A DNA stretch of 64,000 nucleotides from Hydractinia symbiolongicarpus (lineage: Eukaryota; Cnidaria; Hydrozoa; Anthoathecata; Hydractiniidae), in NCBI RefSeq assembly GCF_029227915.1, contig NC_079888.1, forward strand, positions 1,116,001 to 1,180,000, written 5' to 3'. Below are positions 1-10,605 of this stretch, in pieces. The notes below the pieces were generated by a model that saw only the letters and a program-made list of their open reading frames with translations, was not told the origin of the DNA and made no database searches. Positions within the stretch are counted from its first letter, which is position 1; every line of letters begins with the position of its first letter. A program made the translations under genes and the position numbers.

Positions 1-74
1 ATTGGCTCATTTATCACTTTTATAAAATCACAGTCCAGAAACAGTTCAATTATATCCCACAGTCAATCGTTTCA

Positions 75-84
75 CTTTTAAAAG
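75..84. other. Palindrome CTTTTAAAAG marking the A-type monomer
   Basis: This perfect 10-bp palindrome sits at unit position 75-84 in about three quarters of the monomers. In about 47 of 172 units the same place reads ACCGTTAAAAG, as at 2,411, 4,630, 5,749 and 63,719. A smaller group reads ACTGTTAAAAG, for example near 5,375, 12,417 and 54,037. The change removes a TTTAAA site and creates CCGTTA, so it is a convenient marker of monomer family. Confidence 0.85.
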
Positions 85-161
85 CGATACAACTTAGTAA
101 GATCGGAAGAAATTACTAAATACATGTTGCTACGAATATGTGACGCAATCGTTGTAACTCA

Positions 162-178
162 AACGGATTGACACCGTT
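162..178. other. Short dyad AACGG-7-CCGTT, present in most monomers
   Basis: AACGG and CCGTT are exact inverted copies with a seven-base spacer (ATTGACA), here at 162-166 and 174-178. Most units keep it. It is broken where the first arm reads AACGAATT, or AACAAATT as in some units at 16.6, 28.1, 30.7 and 40 kb, or where the second arm reads CCCTTAG. Short dyads are common in centromeric satellites that lack the CENP-B box, but no function can be shown from the sequence. Confidence 0.7.
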
Positions 179-485
179 AGAAAGTCAATAAAATGTAGTT
201 TTTGAAACTGTCTCTATTTCTTTAGCGTGAACTAACGGCTAGGATTGGTCCTACAGTAATAAATGACTTATTTTTCTAAATTTTTAAATGAAGCGCTACC
301 ACAGGTTCCAGTGTAATCGTTGTGTTCCGGCTATCATGTCGAGTTAAAAAGAAAGTTATTTCTTGGAGTCCAATTGGCTCATTTATCACATTTATAATTT
401 CACAGTCCAGAATTAGTTCAATTAAGTCCCATAGTCAATCGTTTCACTTTTAAAAGCGATACAACTTAGTAATATCGGAAAAAAA

Positions 486-679
486 TCGCTAAATATATGT
501 TGGTACGAATATGTGAAGCCACCGTTGTAACTCAAACGGATTGACACCGTTAGAAAGTCAATAAAAGGTAGTTTTTGAAACTTCGCTAAATACATGTTGG
601 TACAAATACGTGACGTAATCGTTGTAACTCAAACGGATTGACACCGTTAGAAAGTCAATGAAATGTAGTTTTTGAAACT
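486..679. repeat. 97-bp partial-monomer tandem duplication
   Basis: The stretch from TCGCTAAATA to GAAACT (486-582) is followed at once by a second version (583-679), which makes this unit 470 bp long. The two copies are not identical. The first reads AATATGTGAAGCCACCG and the second AATACGTGACGTAATCG, and these belong to two monomer subtypes found elsewhere in the array. The simplest reading is out-of-register exchange between two different monomers, not slippage on one template. Confidence 0.9.
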
Positions 680-1459
680 GTCTCTATTTCTTCAGCGCGT
701 ACTAACAGCTAGGATTGGTCCCACAGTAAAAAATGACTTATTTATCTAAATTTTTAAATGAAGCGCTACCACAGGGTCCAGTGTAATCGTTGAATTCCGG
801 CAATCATGTCGAGTTAAAAAGAATGTTATTTCTTGGAGTCCAATTGGCTCATTTATCACATTTATAAGGTCACATTCCAGAATCAGTTCAATTAATTCCC
901 ACAGTCAATCGTTTCACTTTTAAAAGCGATACAACTTAGTAATATCATAAAAAATCGCTAAATACATGTTGGTACGAATATGTGAAGCAACCGTTGTAAC
1001 TCAAACGGATTGACGCCGTTAGAAAGTCAATGAAAGGTAGTTTTTGAAACTGTCTGTATTTTTTCAGCGTGAACTAACGGATAGGATTGGTCCCACAGTA
1101 AAAAAATGACTTATGTATCGAAATTTTTAAATGAAGCGCTACCACAGGGTCCAGTGTAATGGCTGAGTTCCGGCAATCATGTCGAGTTAAAAAGAATGTT
1201 ATTTCTTGGAGTTCAATTGGCTCATTTATCACTTTTATAAAATCACAGTCCAGAAACAGTTCAATTATATCCCACAGTCAACCGTTTCACTTTTAAAAGC
1301 GATACAACTTAGTAAGATCGGAACAAATCACTAAATACATGCTGCTACGAATACGTGACGCAATCGTTGTAACTCAAACGGATTGACACCGTTAGAAAGT
1401 CAATAAAATGTAGTTTTTGAAACTGTCTCTATTTCTTCAGCGGGAACTAACGGCTAGGA

Positions 1460-4400
1460 TTGGTCCCACAGTAATAAATGACTTATTTATCTAAATTTTT
1501 AAATGAAGCGCTACAACAGGGTCCAGTGTAATTGTTGAGTTCCGGCAATCATGTCGAGTTAAAAAGAATGTTATTTCTTGGAGTCCAATTGGCTCAATTA
1601 TCACATTTATAAGTTCACAGTCCAGAATTAGTTTAATTAAGTCCCACAGTCAATTGTTTCACTTTTAAAAGCGATACAACTTAGTAATATCGGAAAAAAT
1701 CGCTAAATACATGTTGGTACGAATATGTGAAGCAACCATTGTAACTCAAACGAATTGACACCGTTAGAAAGTCAATAAAATGTAGTTTTTGAAACTGTCT
1801 CTATTTTTCAGCGTGAACTAACGGCTAGGATTGGTCCCACAGTAATAAATGACTTATTTAACTAAATTTTTAAATGAAGCGCTACCACAAAGTCCAGTGT
1901 AATCGTTGAGTTCCGGCAACCATGTCGAGTTAAAAAGAATGTTATTTCTTGGAGTCCAATTGGCTCAATTATCACATTTATAAGTTCACAGTCCAGAATC
2001 AGTTCAATTAAGTCCCACAGTCCATCGTTGCACTTTTAAAAGCGATACAACTTAGTAATATCGGAAAAAGTCGCTAAATACATGTTGGTACGAATATGTG
2101 AAGCAACCATTGTAACTCAAACGGATTGACACCGTTGGAAAGTCAATAAAATGTTGTTTCTGAAACTGTCTCTATTTCTTCAGCGCAAATTAGCAGCTAG
2201 GATAGGTCCCGCAGTAAAAAATGACTTATTTATCTAAAGTTTTATATGAAGCGCTAACGCAGGGTCCATTGTAATCGCTGAGTTCCAGCAATCATGTCAA
2301 ATTAAAAAGAATGTCATTCCTTGGAGTCCAATTGGCTCATTTATCACATTTATCAGGTCACATTCCAGAATCAGTTCAACTAAGTCCCACAGTCAATCGG
2401 TTCACCGTTAAAAGTGATACAACTTAGTAATATCGGAAAAAATCGCTAAATACATGTTGGTACGAATATGTAAAGCAACCATTGTAACTCAAACGAATTG
2501 ACACCGTTAGAAAGTCATTAAAATGTAGTTTTTGAAACTGTCTCTATTTTTCAGTGCGAACTAAGGGCTAGGATTGGTCCCACATTAATAAATGACTTAT
2601 TTATCTAAATTTTTAAATGAAGCGCTACCACAGGGTCCAGTGTAATCGTTGAGTTCCGGCAATCATGTCGAGTTAAAAAGAATGTTATTTCTTGGAGTCC
2701 AATTGGCTCAATTATCACATTTATAAGTTCACAGTCCAGAATCAGTTCAATTAAGTCCCACAGTCAATCGTTGTACTTTTAAAAGCGATACAACTTAGTA
2801 ATTTCGGAAAAAGTCGCTAAATACATGTTGGTACGAATATGTGAAGCAACCATTGTAACTCAAACGAATTGACACCGTTAGAAAGTCAATAAAATGTAGT
2901 TTTTGAAACTGTCTCTATTTTTCAGCGTGAACTAAGGGCTAGGATTGGTCCCACAGTAATAAATGACTTATTTATCTAAATTTTTAAATGAAGCGCTACC
3001 ACAGGGTCCAGTGTAATTGTTGAGTTCCGGCAATCATGTCGAGTTAAAAAGAATGTTATTTCTTGGAGTCCAATTGGCTCAATTATCACATTTATAAGTT
3101 CACAGTCCAGAATTAGTTCAATTAAGTCCCACAGTCAATTGTTTCACTTTTAAAAGCGATACAACTTAGTAATATCGGTAAAAATCGCTAAATACATGTT
3201 GGTACGAATATGTGAAGCAACCATTGTAACTCAAACGGATTGACACCGTTAGAAAGTCAAAAAAATGTAGTTTTTGAAACTGTCTCTATTTTTCAGCGTG
3301 AACTAACGGCTAGGATTGGTCCCACAGTAATAAATGACTTATTTAACTAAATTTTTAAATGAAGCGCTACCACAGGGTCCAGTGTAATCGTTGAGTTCCG
3401 GCAATCATGTCGAGTTAAAAAGAATGTTATTTCTTGGAGTCCAATTGGCTCAATTATCACATTTATAAGTTCACAGTCCAGAATCAGTTCAATTAAGTCC
3501 CACAGTCAATCGTTGCTCTTTTAAAAGCGATACAACTTAGTAATATCGGAAAAAGTCGCTAAATACATGTTGGTACGAATATGTGAAGCAACCATTGTAA
3601 CTCAAACGAATTGACACCGTTAGAAAGTCATTAAAATGTAGTTTTTGAAACTGTCTCTATTTTTCAGCGTGAACTAAGGGCTAGGATTGGTCCCACAGTA
3701 ATAAATGACTTATTTATCTAAATTTTTAAATGAAGCGCTGCCACAGGGTCCAATGTAATTGTTGAGTTCCGGCAATCATGTCGAGTTAAAAAGAATGTTA
3801 TTTCTTGGAGTCCAATTGGCTCAATTATCACATTTATAAGTTCACAGTCCAGAATTAGTTCAATTAAGTCCCACAGTCAATTGTTTCACTTTTAAAAGCG
3901 ATACAACTTAGTAATATCGGAAAAAATCGCTAAATACATGTTGGTACGAATATGTGAAGCAACCATTGTAACTCAAACGAATTGACACCGTTAGAAAGTC
4001 AATAAAATGTAGTTTTTGAAACTGTCTCTATTTTTCAGCGTGAACTAACGGCTAGGATTGGTCTCACAGTAATAAATGACTTATTTAACTAAATTTTTAA
4101 ATGAAGCGCTACCACAAAGTCCAGTGTAATCGTTGAGTTCCGGCAACCATGTCGAGTTAAAAAGAATGTTATTTCTTGGAGTCCAATTGGCTCAATTATC
4201 ACATTTATAAGTTCACAGTCCAGAATCAGTTCAATTAAGTCCCACAGTCAATCGTTGCACTTTTAAAAGCGATACAACTTAGTAATATCGGAAAAAGTCG
4301 CTAAATACATGTTGGTACGAATATGTGAAGCAACCATTGTAACTCAAACGGATTGACACCGTTGGAAAGTCAATAAAATGTTGTTTCTGAAACTGTCTCT

Positions 4401-5137
4401 ATTTCTTCAGCGCAAATTAGCAGCTAGGATAGGTCCCGCAGTAAAAAATGACTTATTTATCTAAAGTTTTAAATGAAGCGCTAACGCAGGGTCCATTGTA
4501 ATCGCTGAGTTCCAGCAATCATGTCAAATTAAAAAGAATGTCATTCCTTGGAGTCCAATTGGCTCATTTATCACATTTATCAGGTCACATTCCAGAATCA
4601 GTTCAACTAAGTCCCACAGTCAATCGGTTCACCGTTAAAAGTGATACAACTTAGTAATATCGGAACAAAATCGCTAAATACATGTTGGTACGAATATGTA
4701 AAGCAACCATTGTAACTCAAACGAATTGACACCGTTAGAAAGTCATTAAAATGTAGTTTTTGAAACTGTCTCTATTTTTCAGTGCGAACTAAGGGCTAGG
4801 ATTGGTCCCACATTAATAAATGACTTATTTATCTAAATTTTTAAATGAAGCGCTACCACAGGGTCCAGTGTAATCGTTGAGTTCCGGCAATCATGTCGAG
4901 TTAAAAAGAATGTTATTTCTTGGAGTGCAATTGGCTCAATTATCACATTTATAAGTTCACAGTCCAGAATCAGTTCAATTAAGTCCCACAGTCAATCGTT
5001 GCACTTTTAAAAGCGATACAACTTAGTAATATCGGAAAAAGTCGCTAAATACATGTTGGTACGAATATGTGAAGCAACCATTGTAACTCAAACGAATTGA
5101 CACCGTTAGAAAGTCATTAAAATGTAGTTTTTGAAAC
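1460..5137. repeat. Higher-order repeat, 6-monomer spacing (2,227 bp)
   Basis: The block at about 1,460-2,910 is repeated almost exactly at about 3,687-5,137, a shift of 2,227 bp. Unit anchors 1588/3815, 1959/4186, 2331/4558 and 2702/4930 pair up. Shared private variants prove the pairing: GCGCAAATTAGCAGC near 2,185 and 4,412, the B-type unit with AGGTCACATTCC near 2,350 and 4,580, and ACCATTGTAACTC in place of ACCGTTGTAACTC. Only scattered single-base differences separate the copies. Units at 1588, 3073 and 3815 also resemble each other, so shorter duplications are layered inside. Confidence 0.87.
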
Positions 5138-5489
5138 TGTCTCTATTTGTTCAGCGTGAACTAACCGCTAGGATTGGTCCCAGAGTAAAAAATCACTTAT
5201 TAATCTTAATTTTTAAATGAAGCGCTACCACAGGGTCCAGTGTAATCGTTGAGTTCCGGCAATCATGTCGAGTTAAAAAGAATGTTATTTCTTGGAGTCC
5301 AATTGGCTCAATTATCACATTTATAAGATCACAGTCAAAAATCAGTTTAATTAAGTCCCAAAGTCAATCGTTTAACTGTTAAAAGCGATACAACTTAGTA
5401 ATATCGGAACAAAATCACTAAATACATGTTGGTACGAATATGTGACGCAACCGTTGTAACTCAAACGGATTGACACCGTTAAAAACACA
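5138..5489. repeat. Transition monomer between two higher-order blocks
   Basis: This stretch carries the C-type variant with ATCACAGTCAAAAATCAG and CACTAAATAC, plus AAAAACACAATG in place of AGAAAGTCAATG. The same variant returns at 12.3, 14.6, 18.3, 20.5, 24.6 and 25.7 kb. It is ordinary satellite with no gene. Confidence 0.8.
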
Positions 5490-7971
5490 ATGAAATGTAG
5501 TTTTTGAAACTGTCTCTATTTCTTCAGCGTGAACTAACGGCTAGGATTGGTCCCACAGTAAAAAATGACTTATTAATCTTAATTTTTAAATGAAGCGCTA
5601 CCACACCGTCTAGTGTAATCGCTGAGTTCCAGCAATCATGTCAAATTAAAAAGATTGTCATTCCTTGGAGTCCAATTGGCTCATTTATCACATTTATCAG
5701 GTCACAGTCCAGAATCAGTTCAACTAAGTCCCACAGTCAATCCTTTCACCGTTAAAAGCGATACAATTTAGTAATATCGGAACAAAAGCACTAAATACAT
5801 GATGGTACGAATATGTGAAGCAACCGTTGTAACTAAAACGGATTAACACCGTTAGAAAGTCAATGAAAGGTAGTTTTTGAAACTGTCTCTATTTCTTTAG
5901 CGGGAACTAACGGATAGGATGGGTCCCACAGTAAAAAATGACTTATTTTTCGAAATATTTAAATAAAGCGCTACCACAGGGTTCAGTGTAATCGCTGAGT
6001 TCCGGGAATCATGTCAAGTTAAAAAAAATGTTATTTCTTGGTGTTCAATTGGCTCATTTATCGCATTTATAAGGTCACAGTCCAGAAACAGTTCAATTAA
6101 TTCCCACAGTCAATTGTTTCACTTTTAAAAGCGATACAACTTAGTAAGATCGGAATAAATCGCTAAATACATGTTGGTACGAATACGTGACGTAATCGTT
6201 GTAATTCAAACGGATTGACATCGTTAGAAAGTCAATAAAAGGTAGTTTTTGAAACTGTCTCTATTTCTTCAGCGTGAACTAACGGATAGGATTGGTCCCA
6301 CAGTAAAAAAATGACTTATTTATCGAAGTTTTTAAATGAAGCGCTACCACAGGGTCCAGTGTAATCGCTGAGTTCCGGCAATCATGTCGAGTTAAAAAGA
6401 ATGTTATTTCTTGGAGTTCAATTGGCTCATTTATCACATTTATAAGGTCACAGTCCAGAAACAGTTCAATTAATTCCCACAGTCAATTGTTTCACTTTTA
6501 AAAGCGATACAACTTAGTAAGATCGGAATAAATCGTTAAATACATGTTGGTACGAATACGTGACGTAATCGTTGTAATTCAAACGGATTGACACCGTTAG
6601 AAAGTCAATAAAAGGTAGTTTTTGAAACTGTCTCTATTTCTTCAGCGTGAACTAACGGTTAGGATTGGTCCCACAGTAAAAAAATGACTTATTTATCGAA
6701 GTTTTTAAATGAAGCGCTACCACAGGGTCCAGTGTAATCGCTGAGTTCCGGCAATCATGTCGAGTTAAAAAGAATGTTATTTCTTGGAGTTCAATTGGCT
6801 CATTTATCACATTTATAAGGTCACAGTCCAGAAACAGTTCAATTAATTCCCACAGTCAATTGTTTCACTTTTAAAAGCGATACAACTTAGTAAGATCGGA
6901 ACAAATCGCTAAATACATGTTCGTACGAATACGTGACGCAATCGTTGTAACTCAAACGGATTGACACCGTTAGAAAGTCAATGAAATGTAGTTTTTGAAA
7001 CTGTCTCTATTTCTTCAGCCTGAACTAACGGCTAGGATTGGTCCCACAGTAAAAAATGACTTATTAATCTTAATTTTTAAATGAAGCGCTACCACACCGT
7101 CTAGTGTAATCGCTGAGTTCCAGCAATCATGTCAAATTAAAAAGATTGTCATTCCTTGGAGTCCAATTGGCTCATTTATCACATTTATCAGGTCACAGTC
7201 CAGAATCAGTTCAACTAAGTCCCACAGTCAATCCGTTCACCGTTAAAAGCGATACAATTTAGTAATATCGGAACAAAAGCACTAAATACATGATGGTACG
7301 AATATGTGAAGCAACCGTTGTAACTAAAACGGATTGACACCGTTAGAAAGTCAATGAAAGGTAGTTTTTGAAACTGTCTCTATTTCTTTAGCGGGAACTA
7401 ACGGATAGGATGGGTCCCACAGTAAAAAATGACTTATTTTTCGAAATTTTTAAATGAAACGCTACCACAGGGTCCAGTGTAATCGCTGAGTTCCGGGAAT
7501 CATGTCGAGTTAAAAAAAATGTTATTTCTTGGTGTTCAATTGGCTCATTTATCGCATTTATAAGGTCACAGTCCAGAAACAGTTCAATTAATTTCCCACA
7601 GTCAATTGTTTCACTTTTAAAAGCGATACAACTTAGTAAGATCGGAATAAATCGCTAAATACATGATGGTACGAATACGTGACGTAATCGTTGTAATTCA
7701 AACGGATTGACACCGTTAGAAAGTCAATAAAAGGTAGTTTTTGAAACTGTCTCTATTTCTTCAGCGTGAACTAACGGATAGGATTGGACCCACAGTAAAA
7801 AAATGACTTATTTATCGAAATTTTTAAATGAAGCGCTACCACAGGGTCCAATGTAATCGCTGAGTTCCGGCAATCATGTCGAGTTAAAAAGAATGTTATT
7901 TCTTGGAGTTCAATTGGCTCATTTATCACATTTATAAGGTCACAGTCCAGAAACAGTTCAATTAATTCCCA
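5490..7971. repeat. Higher-order repeat, 4-monomer spacing (1,491 bp)
   Basis: About 1.0 kb (5,490-6,480) recurs at 6,981-7,971. Anchors 5675/7166, 6048/7539 and 6421/7913 are 1,491-1,492 bp apart. Both copies share ACCACACCGTCTAGTG, CACTAAATACATGATGG, GTAACTAAAACGG and GGATGGGTCCC, a combination typical of the B-type unit and its downstream neighbour. The units at 6048, 6421 and 6794 are also close relatives, marked by TAATTCAAACGG or TAAGATCGGA, which suggests local single-monomer amplification. Confidence 0.85.
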
Positions 7972-8190
7972 CAGTCAATCGTTTCACTTTTAAAAGCGAT
8001 ACAACTTTGTAATATCGGAAAAAATCGCTAAATACATGTTGGTACGAATATGTGAAGCAACCGTTGTAACTCAAACGGATTGACACCGTTAGAAAGTCAA
8101 TGAAAGGTAGTTTTTGAAACTGTCTCTATTTCTTCAGCGTGAACTAACGGATAGGATTGGTCCCACAGTAAAAAAATGACTTATTTATCG

Positions 8191-8285
8191 AAAAAAAAAT
8201 GTTATTTCTTGGTGTACAATTGGCTCTTTTATCGCATTTAGAATGTTATTTCTTGGTGTTCAATTGGCTCATTTATCGCATTTAT
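8191..8285. repeat. Deletion junction plus 44-bp stub, copy 1
   Basis: After TTATTTATCG the sequence enters a nine-base A run and joins straight to TGTTATTTCTTGGTG. It skips the usual region holding TTTTTAAATGAAGCGCTACC and the CGCTGAGTTCC stretch, about 67 bp. The join lies between two A-rich spots. A 44-bp unit (8,198-8,241) is then repeated at 8,242-8,285, so two ATTGGCTC anchors sit only 44 bp apart (8,219 and 8,263). Confidence 0.9.
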
Positions 8286-9655
8286 AAGGTCACAGTCCAG
8301 AAACAGTTTAATTAATTCCCACAGTCAATTGTTTCACTTTTAAAAGCGATACAACTTAGTAAGATCGGAATAAATCGCTAAATACATGTTGGTACGAATA
8401 CGTGACGTAATCGTTGTAATTCAAACGGATTGACACCGTTAGAAAGTCAATAAAATGTAGTTTTTGAAACTGTCTCTATTTTTCAGCGTGAACTAACGGC
8501 TAGGATTGGTACCACAGTAATAAATGACTTATTTATCTAAATTTTTAAATGAAGCGCTACCACAGGGTCCAGTGTAATCGCTGAGTTCCGGGAATCATGT
8601 CGAGTTAAAAAAAATGTTATTTCTTGGTGTTCAATTGGCTCATTTATCGCATTTATAAGGTCACAGTCCAGAAACAGTTCAATTAATTCCCACAGTCAAT
8701 TGTTTCACTTTTAAAAGCGATACAACTTAGTAAGATCGGAATAAATCGCTAAATACATGTTGGTACGAATACGTGACGTAATCGTTGTAATTCAAACGGA
8801 TTCACACCGTTAGAAAGTCAATAAAATGTAGTTTTTGAAACTGTCTCTATTTTTCAGCGTGAACTAACGGCTAGGATTGGTCCCACAGTAATAAATGACT
8901 TATTTATCTAAATTTTTAAATGAAGCGCTACCACAAAGTCCAGTGTAATCGTTGAGTTCCGGCAATCATGTCGAGTTAAAAAGAATGTTATTTCTTGGAG
9001 TCCAATTGGCTCAATTATCACATATATAAGTTCACAGTCCAGAATCAGTTCAATTAAGTCCCACAGTCAATCGTTGCACTTTTAAAAGCGATACAACTTA
9101 GTAATATCGGAAAAAGTCGCTAAATACATGTTGGTACGAATATGTGAAGCAACCATTGTAACTCAAACGGATTGACACCGTTGGAAAGTCAATAAAATGT
9201 TGTTTCTGAAACTGTCTCTATTTCTTCAGCGCAAACTAGCAGCTAGGATAGGTCCCGCAGTAAAAAATGACTTATTTATCTAAAGTTTTAAATGAAGCGC
9301 TAACGCAGGGTCCAGTGTAATCGCTGAGTTCCAGCAATCATGTCAAATTAAAAAGAGTGTCATTCCTTGGAGTCCAATTGGCTCATTTATCACATTTATC
9401 AGGTCACATTCGAGAATCAGTTCAACTAAGTCCCACAGTCAATCGGTTCACCGTTAAAAGTGATACAAATTAGTAATATCGAAACAAAATCGCTAAATAC
9501 ATGTTGGTACGAATATGTGAAGCAACCATTGTAACTCAAACGAATTGACCCCGTTAGAAAGTCAATAAAATGTAGTTTTTGAAACTGTCTCTATTTCTTC
9601 AGCGTGAACTAACGGATAGGATTGGTCCCACAGTAAAAAAATGACTTATTTATCG

Positions 9656-9750
9656 AAAAAAAAATGTTATTTCTTGGTGTTCAATTGGCTCATTTATCGC
9701 ATTTAGAATGTTATTTCTTGGTGTTCAATTGGCTCATTTATCGCATTTAT
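9656..9750. repeat. Deletion junction plus 44-bp stub, copy 2
   Basis: This has the same structure as at 8,191: an A run at 9,656-9,664, then 44-bp units at 9,663-9,706 and 9,707-9,750, with anchors at 9,684 and 9,728. Copy 1 has GTGTACAATTGGCTCTTTT where copy 2 has GTGTTCAATTGGCTCATTT. A few substitutions have therefore accumulated since the duplication, or copy 2 has been corrected by its neighbours. Confidence 0.9.
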
Positions 9751-10605
9751 AAGGTCACAGTCCAGAAACAGTTCAATTAATTCCCACAGTCAATTGTTTC
9801 ATTTTTAAAAGCGATACAACTTAGTAAGATCGGAATAAATCGCTAAATACATGTTGGTACGAATACGTGACGTAATCGTTGTAATTCAAACGGATTGACA
9901 CCGTTAGAAAGTCAATAAAATGTAGTTTTTGAAACTGTCTCTATTTTTCAGCGTGAACTAACGGCTAGGATTGGTACCACAGTAATAAATGACTTATTTA
10001 TCTAAATTTTTAAATGAAGCGCTACCACAGGGTCCAGTGTAATCGCTGAGTTCCGGGAATCATGTCGAGTTAAAAAAAAATGTTATTTCTTGGTGTTCAA
10101 TTGGCTCATTTATCGCATTTATAAGGTCACAGTCCGGAAACAGTTCAATTAATTCCCACAGTCAATTGTTTCACTTTTAAAAGCGATACAACTTAGTAAG
10201 ATCGGAATAAATCGCTAAATACATGTTGGTACGAATACGTGACGTAATCGTTGTAATTCAAACGGATTGACACCGTTAGAAAGTCAATAAAATGTAGTTT
10301 TTGAAACTGTCTCTATTTTTCAGCGTGAACTAACGGCTAGGATTGGTCCCACAGTAATAAATGACTTATTTATCTAAATTTTTAAATGAAGCGCTACCAC
10401 AAAGTCTAGTGTATTCGTTGAGTTCCGGCAATCATGTCGAGTTAAAAAGAATGTTATTTCTTGGAGTCCAATTGGCTCAATTATCACATATATAAGTTCA
10501 CAGTCCAGAATCAGTTCAATTAAGTCCCACAGTCAATCGTTGCACTTTTAAAAGCGATACAACTTAGTAATATCGGAAAAAGTCGCTAAATACATGTTGG
10601 TACGA

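Larger units (their letters stand above)
1..372. repeat. Reference monomer (unit 1) with internal landmarks
   Basis: This complete 372-bp unit can serve as the coordinate frame for the others. It holds the perfect 10-bp palindrome CTTTTAAAAG (75-84), the inverted repeat AACGG (162-166) / CCGTT (174-178) with a 7-bp spacer, a strongly conserved block (198-219, reading TTTTTGAAACTG in its middle) and TTTAAA sites near 77 and 283. Units of the second family replace the palindrome with ACCGTTAAAAG. The unit length is close to two nucleosome repeats. Whether nucleosomes are phased on it is inference. Confidence 0.9.
1..1459. repeat. Left-edge monomers without clear higher order
   Basis: Units begin at 1, 373, 843 and 1216. 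They alternate between a type reading CACTTTTATAAAATCAC after the anchor (units 1 and 1216) and a type reading CACATTTATAAGGTCAC or similar. No block of several monomers here repeats within the segment. The unit starting at 373 is 470 bp long because of a partial duplication annotated separately. No gene is seen. Confidence 0.85.
8110..10605. repeat. Duplicated block with a damaged monomer (1,465-bp spacing)
   Basis: The segment 8,110-9,140 is repeated at 9,575-10,605. Both copies carry the same two lesions: an internal deletion of about 67 bp and a 44-bp stub. Both also carry CACATATATAAG at 9,013 and 10,479. The lesion therefore arose once and was then copied with its neighbours. The spacing of 1,465 bp is four monomers less the deletion plus the stub. 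Confidence 0.88.

Noticed and set aside
122-140. CENP-B box
   Set aside because: The reverse strand of this region keeps TTCG and the internal A but lacks the required CGGG, so it does not meet the consensus.
1-372. Monomer as an ancestral dimer of two ~186-bp halves
   Set aside because: CACAG-type words recur inside the unit, but I found no sustained similarity between the two halves.
1-372. Phased A-tracts causing intrinsic curvature
   Set aside because: A/T runs lie near unit positions 76, 106, 200, 258, 281 and 346. Their spacing does not follow the helical repeat.
841-900. Heat-shock element in TTCTTGGAGTTC
   Set aside because: The middle and last units read GGA and TCA where the element needs GAA and TTC, so the match is imperfect.
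8191-8285. Mobile element insertion or target-site duplication
   Set aside because: All of the sequence is satellite. The structure is explained by a deletion between A-rich sites plus a 44-bp local duplication.
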